33,921 bases of DNA from CAMYLY01 sp039587215 (lineage in GTDB: Bacteria > Gemmatimonadota > Gemmatimonadetes > Gemmatimonadales > GWC2-71-9): NCBI GenBank assembly GCA_039587215.1, contig JBDHIW010000015.1, positions 1 to 33,921 of the forward strand. Reading direction: 5' to 3'. Below the pieces are notes generated by a model. It did no database searches, was not told the origin of the DNA, and was given only the letters and a program-made list of their open reading frames with translations. Shown here one piece after another: positions 6,203-14,635 of this stretch (position 1 is its first letter; each line of letters starts with the position of its first letter). A program made the position numbers and the translations under genes.

Positions 6203-7197
6203 AGACTCCGCGCGGCATGACGCGTCGGGAACTGTTGAAGCGGGGGGCGGTCGGTGCCGCCGGGCTGGCGGTCACGGGCAGCGCCCTGGACGCTGCGGCC
6301 CAGACGACACACGAGTCCCACGACCCCATGGTGGCCGGTACGGTAGGTCGCGTGGGCACGGACGACTTCGACCCCGGCGCCTTCCTCGGACACTTCGACT
6401 ACGGGGAAGTCAGCACACTGCCCAACGGGCAGACACTGCGAGAGTACGAGATCCACGCCATCGATCGCGAGATCGAGATCGCGCCTGGGGTGTTCTATCC
6501 GGCGTGGACCTACAACGGGCAGGTCCCGGGGCCGACGATCCGAGCCACGGAGGGCGATCGGATTCGGGTGCACTTCCGCAACCTCGGGACGCACCCGCAC
6601 ACGATTCACTTCCACGGCTTTCACGCGGCGACGATGGACGGTGTGTTCGAGCCGGTGCTGCCGGGCGGCGAATTCGTCTACGAGTTCGACGCCGATCCCG
6701 TCGGACTCCACCTCTACCACTGCCATGCGGTCCCCCTCAAGAAGCACATCGCGAAAGGACTCTACGGGACCTACATCGTCGACCCGAAGACCCCTCGTCC
6801 GCCGGCGCGCGAGATGGTGATGGTGCTCAACGGGTTCGACACCAACTTCGACGGCGGCAACGAGGTCTACGCGGCGAACACGGTGGCGTTCGCGTATCGC
6901 GACCGGCCGATCACGATGCGCCGCGGCGAACTGCAGCGGATCTACATGGTGAACGTGCTCGAGTTCGATCTCATCAACTCGATGCACCTGCATGCCAACT
7001 TCTTCCACGTGTATCGCACGGGGACCGCCGGTAGTCCGCACGAGTTCACGGACACCCTGATGATGTGCCAAGGCGAGCGTCACATTCTCGAGTTCACCTA
7101 CGACGAGCCCGGCCGGTACATGTTCCACGCCCACCAGAGCGAGTTCGCGGAACTCGGGTGGATGGGACACTTCCTGGTGGAGGACCCCTCCGTATGA
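6199..7197 (+). CDS. Two-domain multicopper oxidase, Tat-exported
   Basis: This 332-residue protein has a Tat signal (TRRELLKRG at residues 8-16, hydrophobic stretch to about 29, likely cleavage near DAAAQ). Two cupredoxin domains follow. Domain 1 carries HFHG (His137, His139), HLYHCH (His171, His174, Cys175, His176) and His183. Domain 2 carries MHLHANFFH (His263, His265, His270) and MFHAH (His310, His312). The type 1 copper Cys occurs only in domain 1; domain 2 has HAH in place of HCH. That corresponds to what is called a type C two-domain oxidase, which works as a trimer. Substrate could be Mn(II), Cu(I), Fe(II) or an organic. It overlaps both neighbours by ATGA, between an MntR-like regulator and a ZIP permease. 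A copper nitrite reductase is unlikely given the trinuclear-site His pairs. Confidence 0.88.
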   Translation: MKTPRGMTRRELLKRGAVGAAGLAVTGSALDAAAQTTHESHDPMVAGTVGRVGTDDFDPGAFLGHFDYGEVSTLPNGQTLREYEIHAIDREIEIAPGVFYPAWTYNGQVPGPTIRATEGDRIRVHFRNLGTHPHTIHFHGFHAATMDGVFEPVLPGGEFVYEFDADPVGLHLYHCHAVPLKKHIAKGLYGTYIVDPKTPRPPAREMVMVLNGFDTNFDGGNEVYAANTVAFAYRDRPITMRRGELQRIYMVNVLEFDLINSMHLHANFFHVYRTGTAGSPHEFTDTLMMCQGERHILEFTYDEPGRYMFHAHQSEFAELGWMGHFLVEDPSV

Positions 7198-8354
7198 CGA
7201 ACCGCCGCATGCGCAGGTGGCTGCTGGGGACAGCACCGCTGGCCGTCCTGGCGGTCGTGCTCTTCGGCGTCTCGCAGAGCGGGGTCGTGGACTTCCTGCG
7301 GCGCGGGGTCCCGCCGGTCGAAGAGTTGACGGTCGAGCGCGTCGTGCTCCGGCCGGGATCGATCCGCATGGACGTTGTGAACGGTGGACCGGATCCCGTT
7401 ACGGTGGCGCAGGTGATCGTGGACGAAGCGTTTTGGGAGTTCACGATCGCTCCCGACCCGACGGTGGAGCGGCTGGGACGAGCGACCATCCTCATCCCGT
7501 ACCCCTGGGTCAAGGACGAGGCGCACCACATTGCGATTCTCTCGTCGACGGGCGTGACGTTCGAACACGAAATCGCCGTGGCCGAAGTGACGCCCGTCCC
7601 CGGGCGCACCTACTTCGCCGTGTTCACGCTGATTGGTCTGTACGTGGGGGTGATCCCGGTCGCGATCGGCCTGCTGTGGTATCCGGCGCTGCGCGGCCTC
7701 GATCGACGGTGGCTGAACTTCTTCCTCGCGCTCACCGTGGGGTTGCTGGTGTTCCTCGGGCTCGATGCGGTGCACGAGGCGCTCGAGGCCGCGGCCGCAC
7801 TGGCTGGAGCGTTCCAGGGGACGATGCTTGTCGTCGTGGGTGCGCTGGGCGCACTGGGGGCGCTCCACATGGTCGCCGGGGCCCGAGCGGCGCGCCCGGA
7901 CGCCGAAGGCCGGGCCGCCGTCGCGTGGCTTATCGCCCTGGGGATCGGCCTCCACAACCTGGGCGAAGGCCTGGCGATCGGTGCGGCCTATGCCCTCGGG
8001 GAGGCGGCGCTGGGAGCGTTCCTCATCATCGGCTTCATGCTGCACAACACCACCGAAGGCCTGGGGATCGTGGCCCCGATCGCACAGGACCGTCCGCGGA
8101 TCGGCCGGCTCGTCGCCCTCGGAGCGCTCGCGGGCGTTCCGACCATTCTGGGCGCATGGATCGGCGGGCTCGCCTACTCGCCGTTCTACGCCACGCTGTT
8201 CCTGGCGGTGGGGGCGGGCGCCATTGCGCAGGTCGTGTTCGCGCTGTGGCGGGTGATGGGTGAGGGCCAGGGCCGACTGACGCCCGTCACCGCGGGCGGC
8301 GTCGTGGCCGGCCTCCTCATCATGTACTCGACGGGACTCCTCGTCGCAGTGTAG
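7194..8354 (+). CDS. ZIP-family metal transporter with an extracytoplasmic N-terminal domain
   Basis: This 386-residue protein has one helix at residues 10-30, then a non-membrane beta-rich region (about 42-135, e.g. SIRMDVVNGGPDPVTVAQV). About eight helices follow from residue 140. The two ZIP metal-site motifs are present: HNLGEGLAIG (254-263) and HNTTEGLGI (284-292), each with the His-Asn-x-x-Glu-Gly pattern. ZIP proteins move Zn2+, Fe2+ or Mn2+ into the cytoplasm. The N-terminal domain, probably periplasmic and resembling a small beta-sandwich, is not part of ordinary ZIPs and could dock the neighbouring oxidase. The start overlaps the oxidase stop (ATGA). The stop lies 6 nt from the convergent dehydrogenase. 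The exact metal is inferred from the regulator. Confidence 0.88.
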   Translation: MTNRRMRRWLLGTAPLAVLAVVLFGVSQSGVVDFLRRGVPPVEELTVERVVLRPGSIRMDVVNGGPDPVTVAQVIVDEAFWEFTIAPDPTVERLGRATILIPYPWVKDEAHHIAILSSTGVTFEHEIAVAEVTPVPGRTYFAVFTLIGLYVGVIPVAIGLLWYPALRGLDRRWLNFFLALTVGLLVFLGLDAVHEALEAAAALAGAFQGTMLVVVGALGALGALHMVAGARAARPDAEGRAAVAWLIALGIGLHNLGEGLAIGAAYALGEAALGAFLIIGFMLHNTTEGLGIVAPIAQDRPRIGRLVALGALAGVPTILGAWIGGLAYSPFYATLFLAVGAGAIAQVVFALWRVMGEGQGRLTPVTAGGVVAGLLIMYSTGLLVAV

Positions 8355-8360
8355 TCCCGC

Positions 8361-9317
8361 CTAGGTCGCCGAGCCCCGGGATCGCTCCAGCCCGCGCAAC
8401 ATGCCGGCCAGCCGGCGGTCGCGGGCCGGTCGGATCTGCTGGACGCTTTCGTCGTAGGCCTTCTCGATCATGCTGAGCAGCTTCCGAAGCTGCTCGGGCT
8501 CCAGCTTCGACCAGGTCGGAAGGTCTTCCCAGATCTCCTGGTGGTTGTGGAGCAGCTGCTGCAGGTGGACGTGCACATCGCGCTCACCGGCCGCCAGGTG
8601 GTGCGACAGGTGCGGACCGGCGGCGGCCCAACCGATGGCGGGTCCCACGGAGACGGCGCGGTCCAGGTCGTCGACCCCGATCACGCCCGTCAGTACGAGG
8701 TCGATGGCCTCCCGCCAGACGGCGGCGGCGATGCGCGTCGCGACGTTGCCGGGCACTTCCTTGAGAATCTCCACCGGGATCTTCCCGAGCGCGCGAAGCC
8801 ATCCCTTGAGCAGCTCGACGTACGTGTGGTCCGTTTCCGGTCCCGGCACGATCTCTACGAGGGGCACGAGCTCCGGCGGATGCATCGGGTGAGCGACGAT
8901 GGCGCGGTGATGCGTCGTGCAGCGTGCCACGATGTCTTTGATGCGAAGACTGCTCGTGGAGCTCGTGATGACCCGGGCGTGCTTCGCCGCTCCCTCGATC
9001 GCCTCGAAGATGCGTTGCTTGGTGCGGAGGTCCTCCGGCCCGGCCTCGATGACCCACTCGGCGTCGGCACATGCCTGCAGGATGGAGCGTCCCACCTTGA
9101 GCCCCGCGATCCCGTCGTCAACGTGCTCGTCGGTGGCGCGCTCCAACTCGATGAGCTTCTTGGCGCGCGAAACGATGTCGTCCGACGCGGTCTCCATGAC
9201 CGTCGCGTCGATATCGAAGATCGCCACCTCCCACCCGGCCGCGACACACATCGCCGCCCAGCCTCGACCGATGTCACCGGCCCCAACCACCGCAACGCGA
9301 ACTTGTCCCTGCGCCAT
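8361..9317 (-). CDS. 3-hydroxyacyl-CoA dehydrogenase-family NAD-dependent enzyme (lambda-crystallin/carnitine dehydrogenase-like)
   Basis: This 318-residue enzyme has an N-terminal Rossmann motif, VVGAGDIGRGWA (residues 10-21), followed by an acidic FDID that favours NAD. The catalytic region AHPMHPPELVPLVEIVPG places His143 and Glu155 as the expected dyad. SSTSSL (119-124) and EVPGNVATRI provide the conserved Ser and Asn. The C-terminal helical domain (about 190-300) resembles lambda-crystallin (L-gulonate 3-dehydrogenase) and L-carnitine dehydrogenase more than fatty-acid HADs. No hydratase domain is fused. It reads leftward and is convergent with the ZIP gene. Its start is 72 nt downstream of the broken nucleoside hydrolase. 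The substrate hydroxy-acid is not determinable. Confidence 0.85.
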   Translation of the reverse strand: MAQGQVRVAVVGAGDIGRGWAAMCVAAGWEVAIFDIDATVMETASDDIVSRAKKLIELERATDEHVDDGIAGLKVGRSILQACADAEWVIEAGPEDLRTKQRIFEAIEGAAKHARVITSSTSSLRIKDIVARCTTHHRAIVAHPMHPPELVPLVEIVPGPETDHTYVELLKGWLRALGKIPVEILKEVPGNVATRIAAAVWREAIDLVLTGVIGVDDLDRAVSVGPAIGWAAAGPHLSHHLAAGERDVHVHLQQLLHNHQEIWEDLPTWSKLEPEQLRKLLSMIEKAYDESVQQIRPARDRRLAGMLRGLERSRGSAT

Positions 9318-9389
9318 CCCGGCTCCTTGGTTTGTGGGTTGCGCCGCGCTGTCCCGGGCGCCCCTTCCGCTCGTCGAATCGTCGTTCTG

Positions 9390-10218
9390 CTACTGCGGCG
9401 ACACCACCCGATCGATGACGCGCCGCATTTCTACCGCGGCGATCCCGGTGGCAACGGTGACGGGATACCCGTCCGCCGCCTCCCTTGTATGCCCGCGCCG
9501 CTCACCTTCGTCAAGGTCGATGCGGATTCGGCGCGATGCGTACCGGGCGAGCCGGGGCCCGAGGACGGCCCCGACGACGACGGCGTCGTGCACGGGGCAG
9601 GCGCCCGACAGCGCGATCCCGTGGTCCGCGTCGAGGTACCACCGGAGTGCGTCGCCGAGCCATCGTGACAGCGCCGACCTCGCGCTGGAGAGCGCGGCGA
9701 TCTCCGCCCGCGACACGGTCACACGACGGGTGACATCGAGCCCGATGAGTGTCAGCGGGAGGCCGGCGGCAACGACGGTGGCCAGCGCTTCCGGGTCGCA
9801 CCAGGCGTTGAAATCCGCCCAGCGTCCGGACACCGCCTGCTCTGCATGCGAACCGCACATCCGCCAGGATGCCGGCGAGCGCCTCCGGCGAGCCGGTTTG
9901 GTCGGGTGCCGGCGGGACCCGGGCGTGCCCGACGCCGCACGGGCCGTGCTGTGCCGGAGCGGTCGCCAGCGGTCGTCGGAGGGGGCGGTCGGCGCCGGGG
10001 GCCACCGGGACGTCCCCGCGCCCGGCGAGGTCCAGCACGGTCGCGGCGTTCCGTGTGGCGTTCGCGAGCGTCGAGGCCCCGTAGGTCGTGACGACCGCAG
10101 CCACGTCGAGCTCCGGGGAGCCCGCCGCCAGCGCCAGCGCGACGACGTCGTCGATCCCGCCGTCCGTGTCGATCACCACCCGCTCCGGGGCGGTCCGCAG
10201 GTCTATCCGGCCGTGCAT
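9390..10218 (-). pseudogene. Inosine-uridine nucleoside hydrolase, frameshifted with an internal gap
   Basis: The N-terminal frame from ATG 10218 carries the ribose/Ca2+ motif VVIDTDGGIDDVVALALA, then ATRNAATVLDLAGRGDVPVAPGA and a SPEALAGILADV segment. The frame then fails. The rest of the family (WADFNAWCDPEAL, LPLTLIGLDVT, ACPVHDAVVV with the catalytic-type His-Asp) continues in another frame that ends TAG at 9390. The switch lies around 9835-9870. About 40-50 residues that normally separate the two parts, including the LGPLTN-type motif, are absent. This looks like a deletion whose length is not a multiple of three. Intact members cleave nucleosides to base and ribose for salvage. An assembly error is the alternative to genuine decay. 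Confidence 0.8.
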
Positions 10219-10279
10219 CGCGGAGTAACTTCTGTGTTGGAGGGGCCCGGCGGAAGCGCGGCCCCGCGGGAGCGTGTGC

Positions 10280-10684
10280 ATGAGCGAGTCGGTGACGACA
10301 CAAGCCGAGCGGTTCGCGGAACTGCTCGATCAGTTCGGGGCAGGCTGGATGGCGGGTGACGCCAAGCGGATGGCTGCCGTGTTCGCGGAGGACGGTCTGT
10401 TCGTTCCGGATCCGTTCGGCGGCGAGGTGCGGGGACGCCACGCCGTCGAGGCGTACTGGCGCGACGTCCCCATGAACCAGTCGGAGATCGCTTTTCGCGT
10501 GGGCGAGGTGTTCACCGTGGGGCCGTGGTTTGCGGCCGAGTTCCGCTGCACGTTCCGCCGCCGCCGCACCGGCGAGCCGGTCGATCTGCGTGGTGCCCTG
10601 TTCTGCGAAACCACAGACGGCGATATCACGGAGATGCGGATGTACCACCACCGTGTCGTGCGGGAGGTGGAGGACTTCGGATGA
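10280..10684 (+). CDS. SnoaL/NTF2-like small protein
   Basis: This 134-residue protein has the NTF2-fold pattern: an N-terminal helix (QAERFAELLDQFGAGWMAGD), the motif MAAVFAEDGLFVPDPFGGEVRG, then a sheet ending GDITEMRMYHHRV. Members are small binding proteins or enzymes, such as SnoaL polyketide cyclase or ketosteroid isomerase, with very varied substrates. ATG 10280 has GGGAG seven nt upstream, which decides it over the GTG at 10274. It is divergent from the broken nucleoside hydrolase across 61 bp. Its stop overlaps the DUF72 start (ATGA), so the two are translated together. Confidence 0.8.
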   Translation: MSESVTTQAERFAELLDQFGAGWMAGDAKRMAAVFAEDGLFVPDPFGGEVRGRHAVEAYWRDVPMNQSEIAFRVGEVFTVGPWFAAEFRCTFRRRRTGEPVDLRGALFCETTDGDITEMRMYHHRVVREVEDFG

Positions 10685-11493
10685 CGAGCATCGCGATCGG
10701 CACGCAGGGGTGGAAGGTCGGCTCGTGGGTCGGGCCGTTCTACCCGTACGGAACGCGCAGTCGCGACATGCTCGAGGTCTACGGGCGCGCCTTCCCGACC
10801 GTCGAGATCGGGTCCACCGCGCAGGCGATCCCCTCCGAGCATGCGGTGAAGGAGTGGGCGGCTGCCGTCCCGGAGGACTTCCTGTTCTCCCTCAAGTTCC
10901 CGCAGCAGGTGACGCACGAGCGGCGTCTGGTCGATACCGAGCTCATCAGTCGTCGCTTCCTCGACCGGGTGTCGCTGCTCGACCGGCACCTCGGACCGAT
11001 GCTGATCCAGCTGAGCCCGGCGTTCCGGCCCTCCGACGCGAGTTTGGAGCAGCTCGAACGGTTCCTGACGGAACTCCCCCGCGACTTCGGGTGGGCAGTC
11101 GAGTTTCGGCATCCGGGATGGCTGGTGCCGTCCACCATGGACGTGCTGCGGCGCTATCGGGTCGCCTGCGCGCTGGTCGACGGACGGTGGACCCCGCGGG
11201 AAATGGCGACCGAGTTGGCGCTGGAACCCACGGCGGACTTCGCCTACCTGCGGTGGGAGGGCACGGGCCGGCGCATCACCGACTACTCACGGGTTCAGGT
11301 CGATCGCGACCAGGAATTCGACCACTGGGAACGTGTGATCGAGGTCCTGCGCCCGCGGGTGAAGATGATCGTCGGCTACTTCGACGACAGGTTCCAGGGG
11401 CACGCGCCCCACAGCGCACGGACGATGCAGGAGCGGCTCCAGCTTCCGGTCGTCGAGCCCAGCGCCCTGCGGGAGCAGGCAGAGCTGTTCTGA
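10681..11493 (+). CDS. DUF72 family TIM-barrel-like protein (YecE-like)
   Basis: This 270-residue protein shows the DUF72 landmarks. These are the start IGTQGWKVGSWVGPFYP, a YGRAFPTVEIGSTAQAIP segment, FLFSLKFPQQVTH, the middle FGWAVEFRHPGWL, AYLRWEGTG, and the end MIVGYFDDRFQGHAPHSA. DUF72 proteins (YecE) form a TIM-like barrel, and their function is unknown. Length and motif order are normal for the family, so the gene appears intact. Its ATG overlaps the stop of the SnoaL-like gene, and the NAD synthetase gene starts 49 nt downstream. No function is asserted. Confidence 0.88.
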   Translation: MTSIAIGTQGWKVGSWVGPFYPYGTRSRDMLEVYGRAFPTVEIGSTAQAIPSEHAVKEWAAAVPEDFLFSLKFPQQVTHERRLVDTELISRRFLDRVSLLDRHLGPMLIQLSPAFRPSDASLEQLERFLTELPRDFGWAVEFRHPGWLVPSTMDVLRRYRVACALVDGRWTPREMATELALEPTADFAYLRWEGTGRRITDYSRVQVDRDQEFDHWERVIEVLRPRVKMIVGYFDDRFQGHAPHSARTMQERLQLPVVEPSALREQAELF

Positions 11494-11536
11494 CGCGGTC
11501 CCCGCGGCTCGACTGCCGGGGCGGGAGCCGACCTCC

Positions 11537-11542
11537 TAACTT
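11537..11542 (+). promoter_or_regulatory. Possible -10 element for a leaderless NAD synthetase transcript
   Basis: TAACTT stands six bases before the in-frame GTG at 11549, with no Shine-Dalgarno at usable spacing before either that GTG or the one at 11543. This geometry fits a leaderless mRNA starting at the GTG. I see no convincing -35 box. Confidence 0.3.
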
Positions 11543-13318
11543 GTGACCGTGTCGGATATCAACCTCGCCATCGCCCAGATCCGTCCGCGCAAGCGGGACT
11601 ACACCGAGAACGTCCGGCGGATCGGCCGGGTGTTCGGCGATCTGGCGGCCGCGGGCGAGACGACGGACCTCGTCGTGTTTCCGGAGACGGTCCTCTCGGG
11701 CTACTTCGTGGAGGGCGGTGTCGCCGAAGTCGCGCGCCGGGCGTCCGTCGTGTTCGACGATCTCGTCGAGCAGCACCGCCAAGCCGGCGCGCCCCCGATC
11801 GACGTGGTCGTGGGGTTCTACGAGGAGTATCGCAACCGCTATTACAACTCGGCCCTCTACGCCACGCTGGGCAGCTCCGACGCCGGGATCGTGCACGTGC
11901 ATCGGAAGATCTTCCTGCCCACCTACGGACTCTTCGACGAGCAGCGGTTCGTGCAGCGCGGACACACGATCCAGGCCTTCCCGACGCGCTTCGGTCGGGC
12001 GGCGATCACGGTGTGCGAGGATGCCTGGCACTCGATCGTCCCGACCATCGCGGCACTGCAGGGCGCCCAGGTGATCATCGTCCCGAGCGCGTCGCCCGCC
12101 CGCGGGCCCGCTCCGGACGCCGAGCGACCCGACGGCGATCGCGCCCGCCCGTCCAGCGTGCGGACGTGGGAGCGGCTCGTGCGCCGGGTCGCGGAGGAGC
12201 ACGGCGTGTTCGTGGTGCTCGCCCAACTGGTGGGTTTCGAGGGCGGCAAGGGCTTTCCGGGCAGTTCGACGGTCGTGGATCCGCGCGGGGAGATCCTCGA
12301 TCGGGGCCCGCTCTTCGCTGAGGGCGTCGTCCGATCGACGCTCGTCCTCAACGAGATCACCCGTGCACGGGCCGATCAGCCGCTCCTGGCGGATCTCGAG
12401 GTGCAGCTGCCCGGCCTCCTGGAGTCGGCGGAGTACGACGGCCCGCCCGAGGTCGAGGCGTCGCCGCGCCTCCCTGCGCGTACCGACCTGCCGGCGCGCG
12501 AGACCTCTCTCGCCATCGACGCCTCCCTGCTCACCGAGTGGCTCGTGGCGTTTCTGCGGGAAGAGGTCGAGGCGCGGAGGGGGTTCACCAAGGTTGTGGT
12601 GGGACTCTCGGGCGGCGTGGACAGTGCCGTGACCGCCGCGCTCGCGGTGCGCGCCTTCGGGCCGGAATCCGTGGTCGGGGTCTGGATGCCGTATCGGACA
12701 TCGAGCGACGAGAGCCGGCGGCACGCGGCGCTCGTGGCCGACACGCTGGGTGTCGAGCTTCGCACGGTCGACATCACCGCGGCCGTGGACGGATACGTGT
12801 CGGCACTGGATGCGGAGATCAGTGCGGTCCGCCGAGGCAACGTGATGGCGCGCACCCGGATGATCACGCTCTTCGACCTCTCGGCGGAGTGCGACGCCCT
12901 GCCGCTCGGCACCGGGAACAAGACCGAGCGCCTCCTCGGCTACTTCACGTGGCACGCCGACGACTCGCCGCCGGTCAATCCGCTGGGCGACCTGTTCAAG
13001 ACGCAGGTCCGAGCGCTTGCGGCGCAGCTCGGAGTTCCGGAGGAGGTCGTGGGCAAGCCCGCCACGGCCGATCTGGAGCCCGACCAGACGGACGAGCGTG
13101 ATCTGGGCATCAGCTACGACCGAGCCGATCGCATCCTGCAGGCCCTGGTCGAAGACCGAGGTCCTGACGACGTGGAAGCGCTGGGCTTCACGTCCGAGGA
13201 AGTGGCGTTGGTGCGTCGCCGCCTGGAGGGAACGCACTGGAAGCGTCATCTCCCGACGACGGCCGTGGTTTCCGGATCGGCGATTCGGGAGACCTATCTC
13301 CGGCCCGTGGACTACTGA
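11543..13318 (+). CDS. nadE: Glutamine-dependent NAD+ synthetase
   Basis: This 591-residue two-domain enzyme amidates nicotinic acid adenine dinucleotide to NAD+, using ammonia from glutamine. The N-terminal nitrilase-type glutaminase domain (about 1-275) has the Glu48 (FPETVLSGY), Lys122 (HRKIFLPTYG) and Cys158 (TVCEDAWH) triad. The C-terminal synthetase domain (about 320-591) has the ATP-pyrophosphatase P-loop SGGVDS (356-361), plus LGTGNKTERLLGYFTWHAD and the KPATADLEPDQTDE region. GTG 11543 or GTG 11549 could be the start; the second fits a leaderless transcript with TAACTT at 11537. The thioesterase gene follows after 7 nt. Both catalytic centres look intact. Confidence 0.93.
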   Translation: MTVSDINLAIAQIRPRKRDYTENVRRIGRVFGDLAAAGETTDLVVFPETVLSGYFVEGGVAEVARRASVVFDDLVEQHRQAGAPPIDVVVGFYEEYRNRYYNSALYATLGSSDAGIVHVHRKIFLPTYGLFDEQRFVQRGHTIQAFPTRFGRAAITVCEDAWHSIVPTIAALQGAQVIIVPSASPARGPAPDAERPDGDRARPSSVRTWERLVRRVAEEHGVFVVLAQLVGFEGGKGFPGSSTVVDPRGEILDRGPLFAEGVVRSTLVLNEITRARADQPLLADLEVQLPGLLESAEYDGPPEVEASPRLPARTDLPARETSLAIDASLLTEWLVAFLREEVEARRGFTKVVVGLSGGVDSAVTAALAVRAFGPESVVGVWMPYRTSSDESRRHAALVADTLGVELRTVDITAAVDGYVSALDAEISAVRRGNVMARTRMITLFDLSAECDALPLGTGNKTERLLGYFTWHADDSPPVNPLGDLFKTQVRALAAQLGVPEEVVGKPATADLEPDQTDERDLGISYDRADRILQALVEDRGPDDVEALGFTSEEVALVRRRLEGTHWKRHLPTTAVVSGSAIRETYLRPVDY

Positions 13319-13325
13319 GGCACCG

Positions 13326-13814
13326 ATGAACGACACCGATCTGACACCCCGCCCGGTCAGCGAATCCCAGGCGACGATGACCGAACTCATGATGCCGAAC
13401 ATGGCGAACAACCTCGGCAACGTGTTCGGCGGCGTGATTCTCTCGCTGATCGACCGGGTCGGCGCGGTCTCGGCGATCCGGCACGCCCGCGGCCCCGTCG
13501 TCACGGTCTCCATGGACAGGGTCGAATTCCGCGAACCGATCCACCTCGGGGAGCTCGTCGTGGCGAAGGCGTCGGTGAACTACGTCGGGCGCACGTCGCT
13601 CGAGGTCGGGGTTCGGGTCGAGGCGGAGAACATCGTGGAGGGCACCCGCCGGCACACCAACAGCTGCCACCTCACCTTCGTGGCAATCGACACGAAGGGG
13701 ACCCCGCGGGCGATCCCGCCGGTGACGCCGGAAACCGACGAGGAGCGCCGCCGGCACGAGTCGGCCAAGCGCCGGAGGGCGCGTCGGGCGAGCGAGGGCG
13801 ACGACGCACGATGA
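13326..13814 (+). CDS. Acyl-CoA thioesterase, hotdog fold
   Basis: This 162-residue protein has the YciA/BACH-type hotdog pattern. It begins with TELMMPNMANNLGNVFGGVILSLID, where the Asn and the GG-helix-Asp form the usual active-site frame. Then come VTVSMDRVEFREPIHLGE and VNYVGRTSLEVGVRVEAEN, ending in CHLTFVAID. Such enzymes hydrolyse acyl-CoA to free fatty acid and CoA. A basic, probably disordered tail (RRRHESAKRRRARR) extends past the fold. A GAGG stands five nt before the ATG. The stop overlaps the patatin start by ATGA, tying thioesterase and phospholipase together. Acyl-chain preference cannot be read. Confidence 0.87.
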   Translation: MNDTDLTPRPVSESQATMTELMMPNMANNLGNVFGGVILSLIDRVGAVSAIRHARGPVVTVSMDRVEFREPIHLGELVVAKASVNYVGRTSLEVGVRVEAENIVEGTRRHTNSCHLTFVAIDTKGTPRAIPPVTPETDEERRRHESAKRRRARRASEGDDAR

Positions 13815-14635
13815 CCTTCGAACGGATCGCCTGCGTGATGAGTGGGGGAGGTGCGAAGGCCGCCGCCCACGTCGGCGCGTACCGGGCCCTACGCGATGCC
13901 GGCCTCACGCCCCACCGGCTCGTCGGGACGTCGATGGGCGCCGTGGTGGCCGCGTGCTTCGCGGCCGGGCAGAGCTACGAGCAGGTCCTGAGTCGCATGG
14001 TTCGGCTCGTCCGTCGCGACGTGGCCCGCCCGTCGCCCGCGCTGGTGCGCGGTCCCTGGGCGGGGAGTCTCTTGAGCGGCCGCGTGCTGCACGAGACGAT
14101 CGCAGAGCTCGTCGGCGTCGAGCAGTTCGACGAGCTCGACATCCCGCTCACGGTGACGGCTACGGACGCGAACACGGGAGAACTGGCGCTGTTCGGCGAT
14201 GGCGGGTGGGACCGCGCGCCGCTCGTGGACGCGCTCTATGCCTCGTGTGCGCTCCCGGTCTACTACCCGCCGGGGTTCGTCAACGGCCGGGAGTACATCG
14301 ATGGCGGGATCCGTTCGGTGTTGCCGCTCGATATCGCGTTCGGCTTCGACCCCGATCTGGTGGTCGCGGTGAGCATCGGCCCCACGCGCTTGGGAGAGAC
14401 CGGAAGCCGCGACGCGAAGTCTCTGCTTCATGCTCACAACCGTTCAGTACGACTGCAGATGGCCGTGCAGACGGAGCGTGAGATCCAGCGCTGGAGCGAC
14501 GCGGAGACGCCCTTCGTACTGGTCCGCCCCCGCCGGAATGCGCACGCGACCTTCGCGCTCGCCGATGTCGTCTCTTACGTGGAGGAGGGATATCGGGCAA
14601 CGACGCAGGAGCTCGAGGGAATCTCCGCCGCGTGA
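13811..14635 (+). CDS. Patatin-like phospholipase
   Basis: This 274-residue protein has the patatin oxyanion motif SGGGAKAAAHVG (residues 11-22) and the nucleophile elbow GTSMG with Ser41. The catalytic Asp is in YIDGG (Asp163), forming the Ser-Asp dyad of the RssA/patatin group. The VTATDANTGELALF and SCALPVYYPP segments are typical. Members hydrolyse acyl esters of phospholipids or other lipids. There is no signal peptide, so it probably acts on the cytoplasmic face. It overlaps the thioesterase by ATGA and DUF819 by GTGA, an arrangement that suggests a lipid-recycling unit running toward the Mla genes. Confidence 0.9.
   Translation: MTFERIACVMSGGGAKAAAHVGAYRALRDAGLTPHRLVGTSMGAVVAACFAAGQSYEQVLSRMVRLVRRDVARPSPALVRGPWAGSLLSGRVLHETIAELVGVEQFDELDIPLTVTATDANTGELALFGDGGWDRAPLVDALYASCALPVYYPPGFVNGREYIDGGIRSVLPLDIAFGFDPDLVVAVSIGPTRLGETGSRDAKSLLHAHNRSVRLQMAVQTEREIQRWSDAETPFVLVRPRRNAHATFALADVVSYVEEGYRATTQELEGISAA

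Noticed and set aside
11276..13513. A 745-residue minus-strand frame antisense to NAD synthetase
   Set aside because: The synthetase frame contains the full nitrilase and P-loop motifs; the antisense frame has none.
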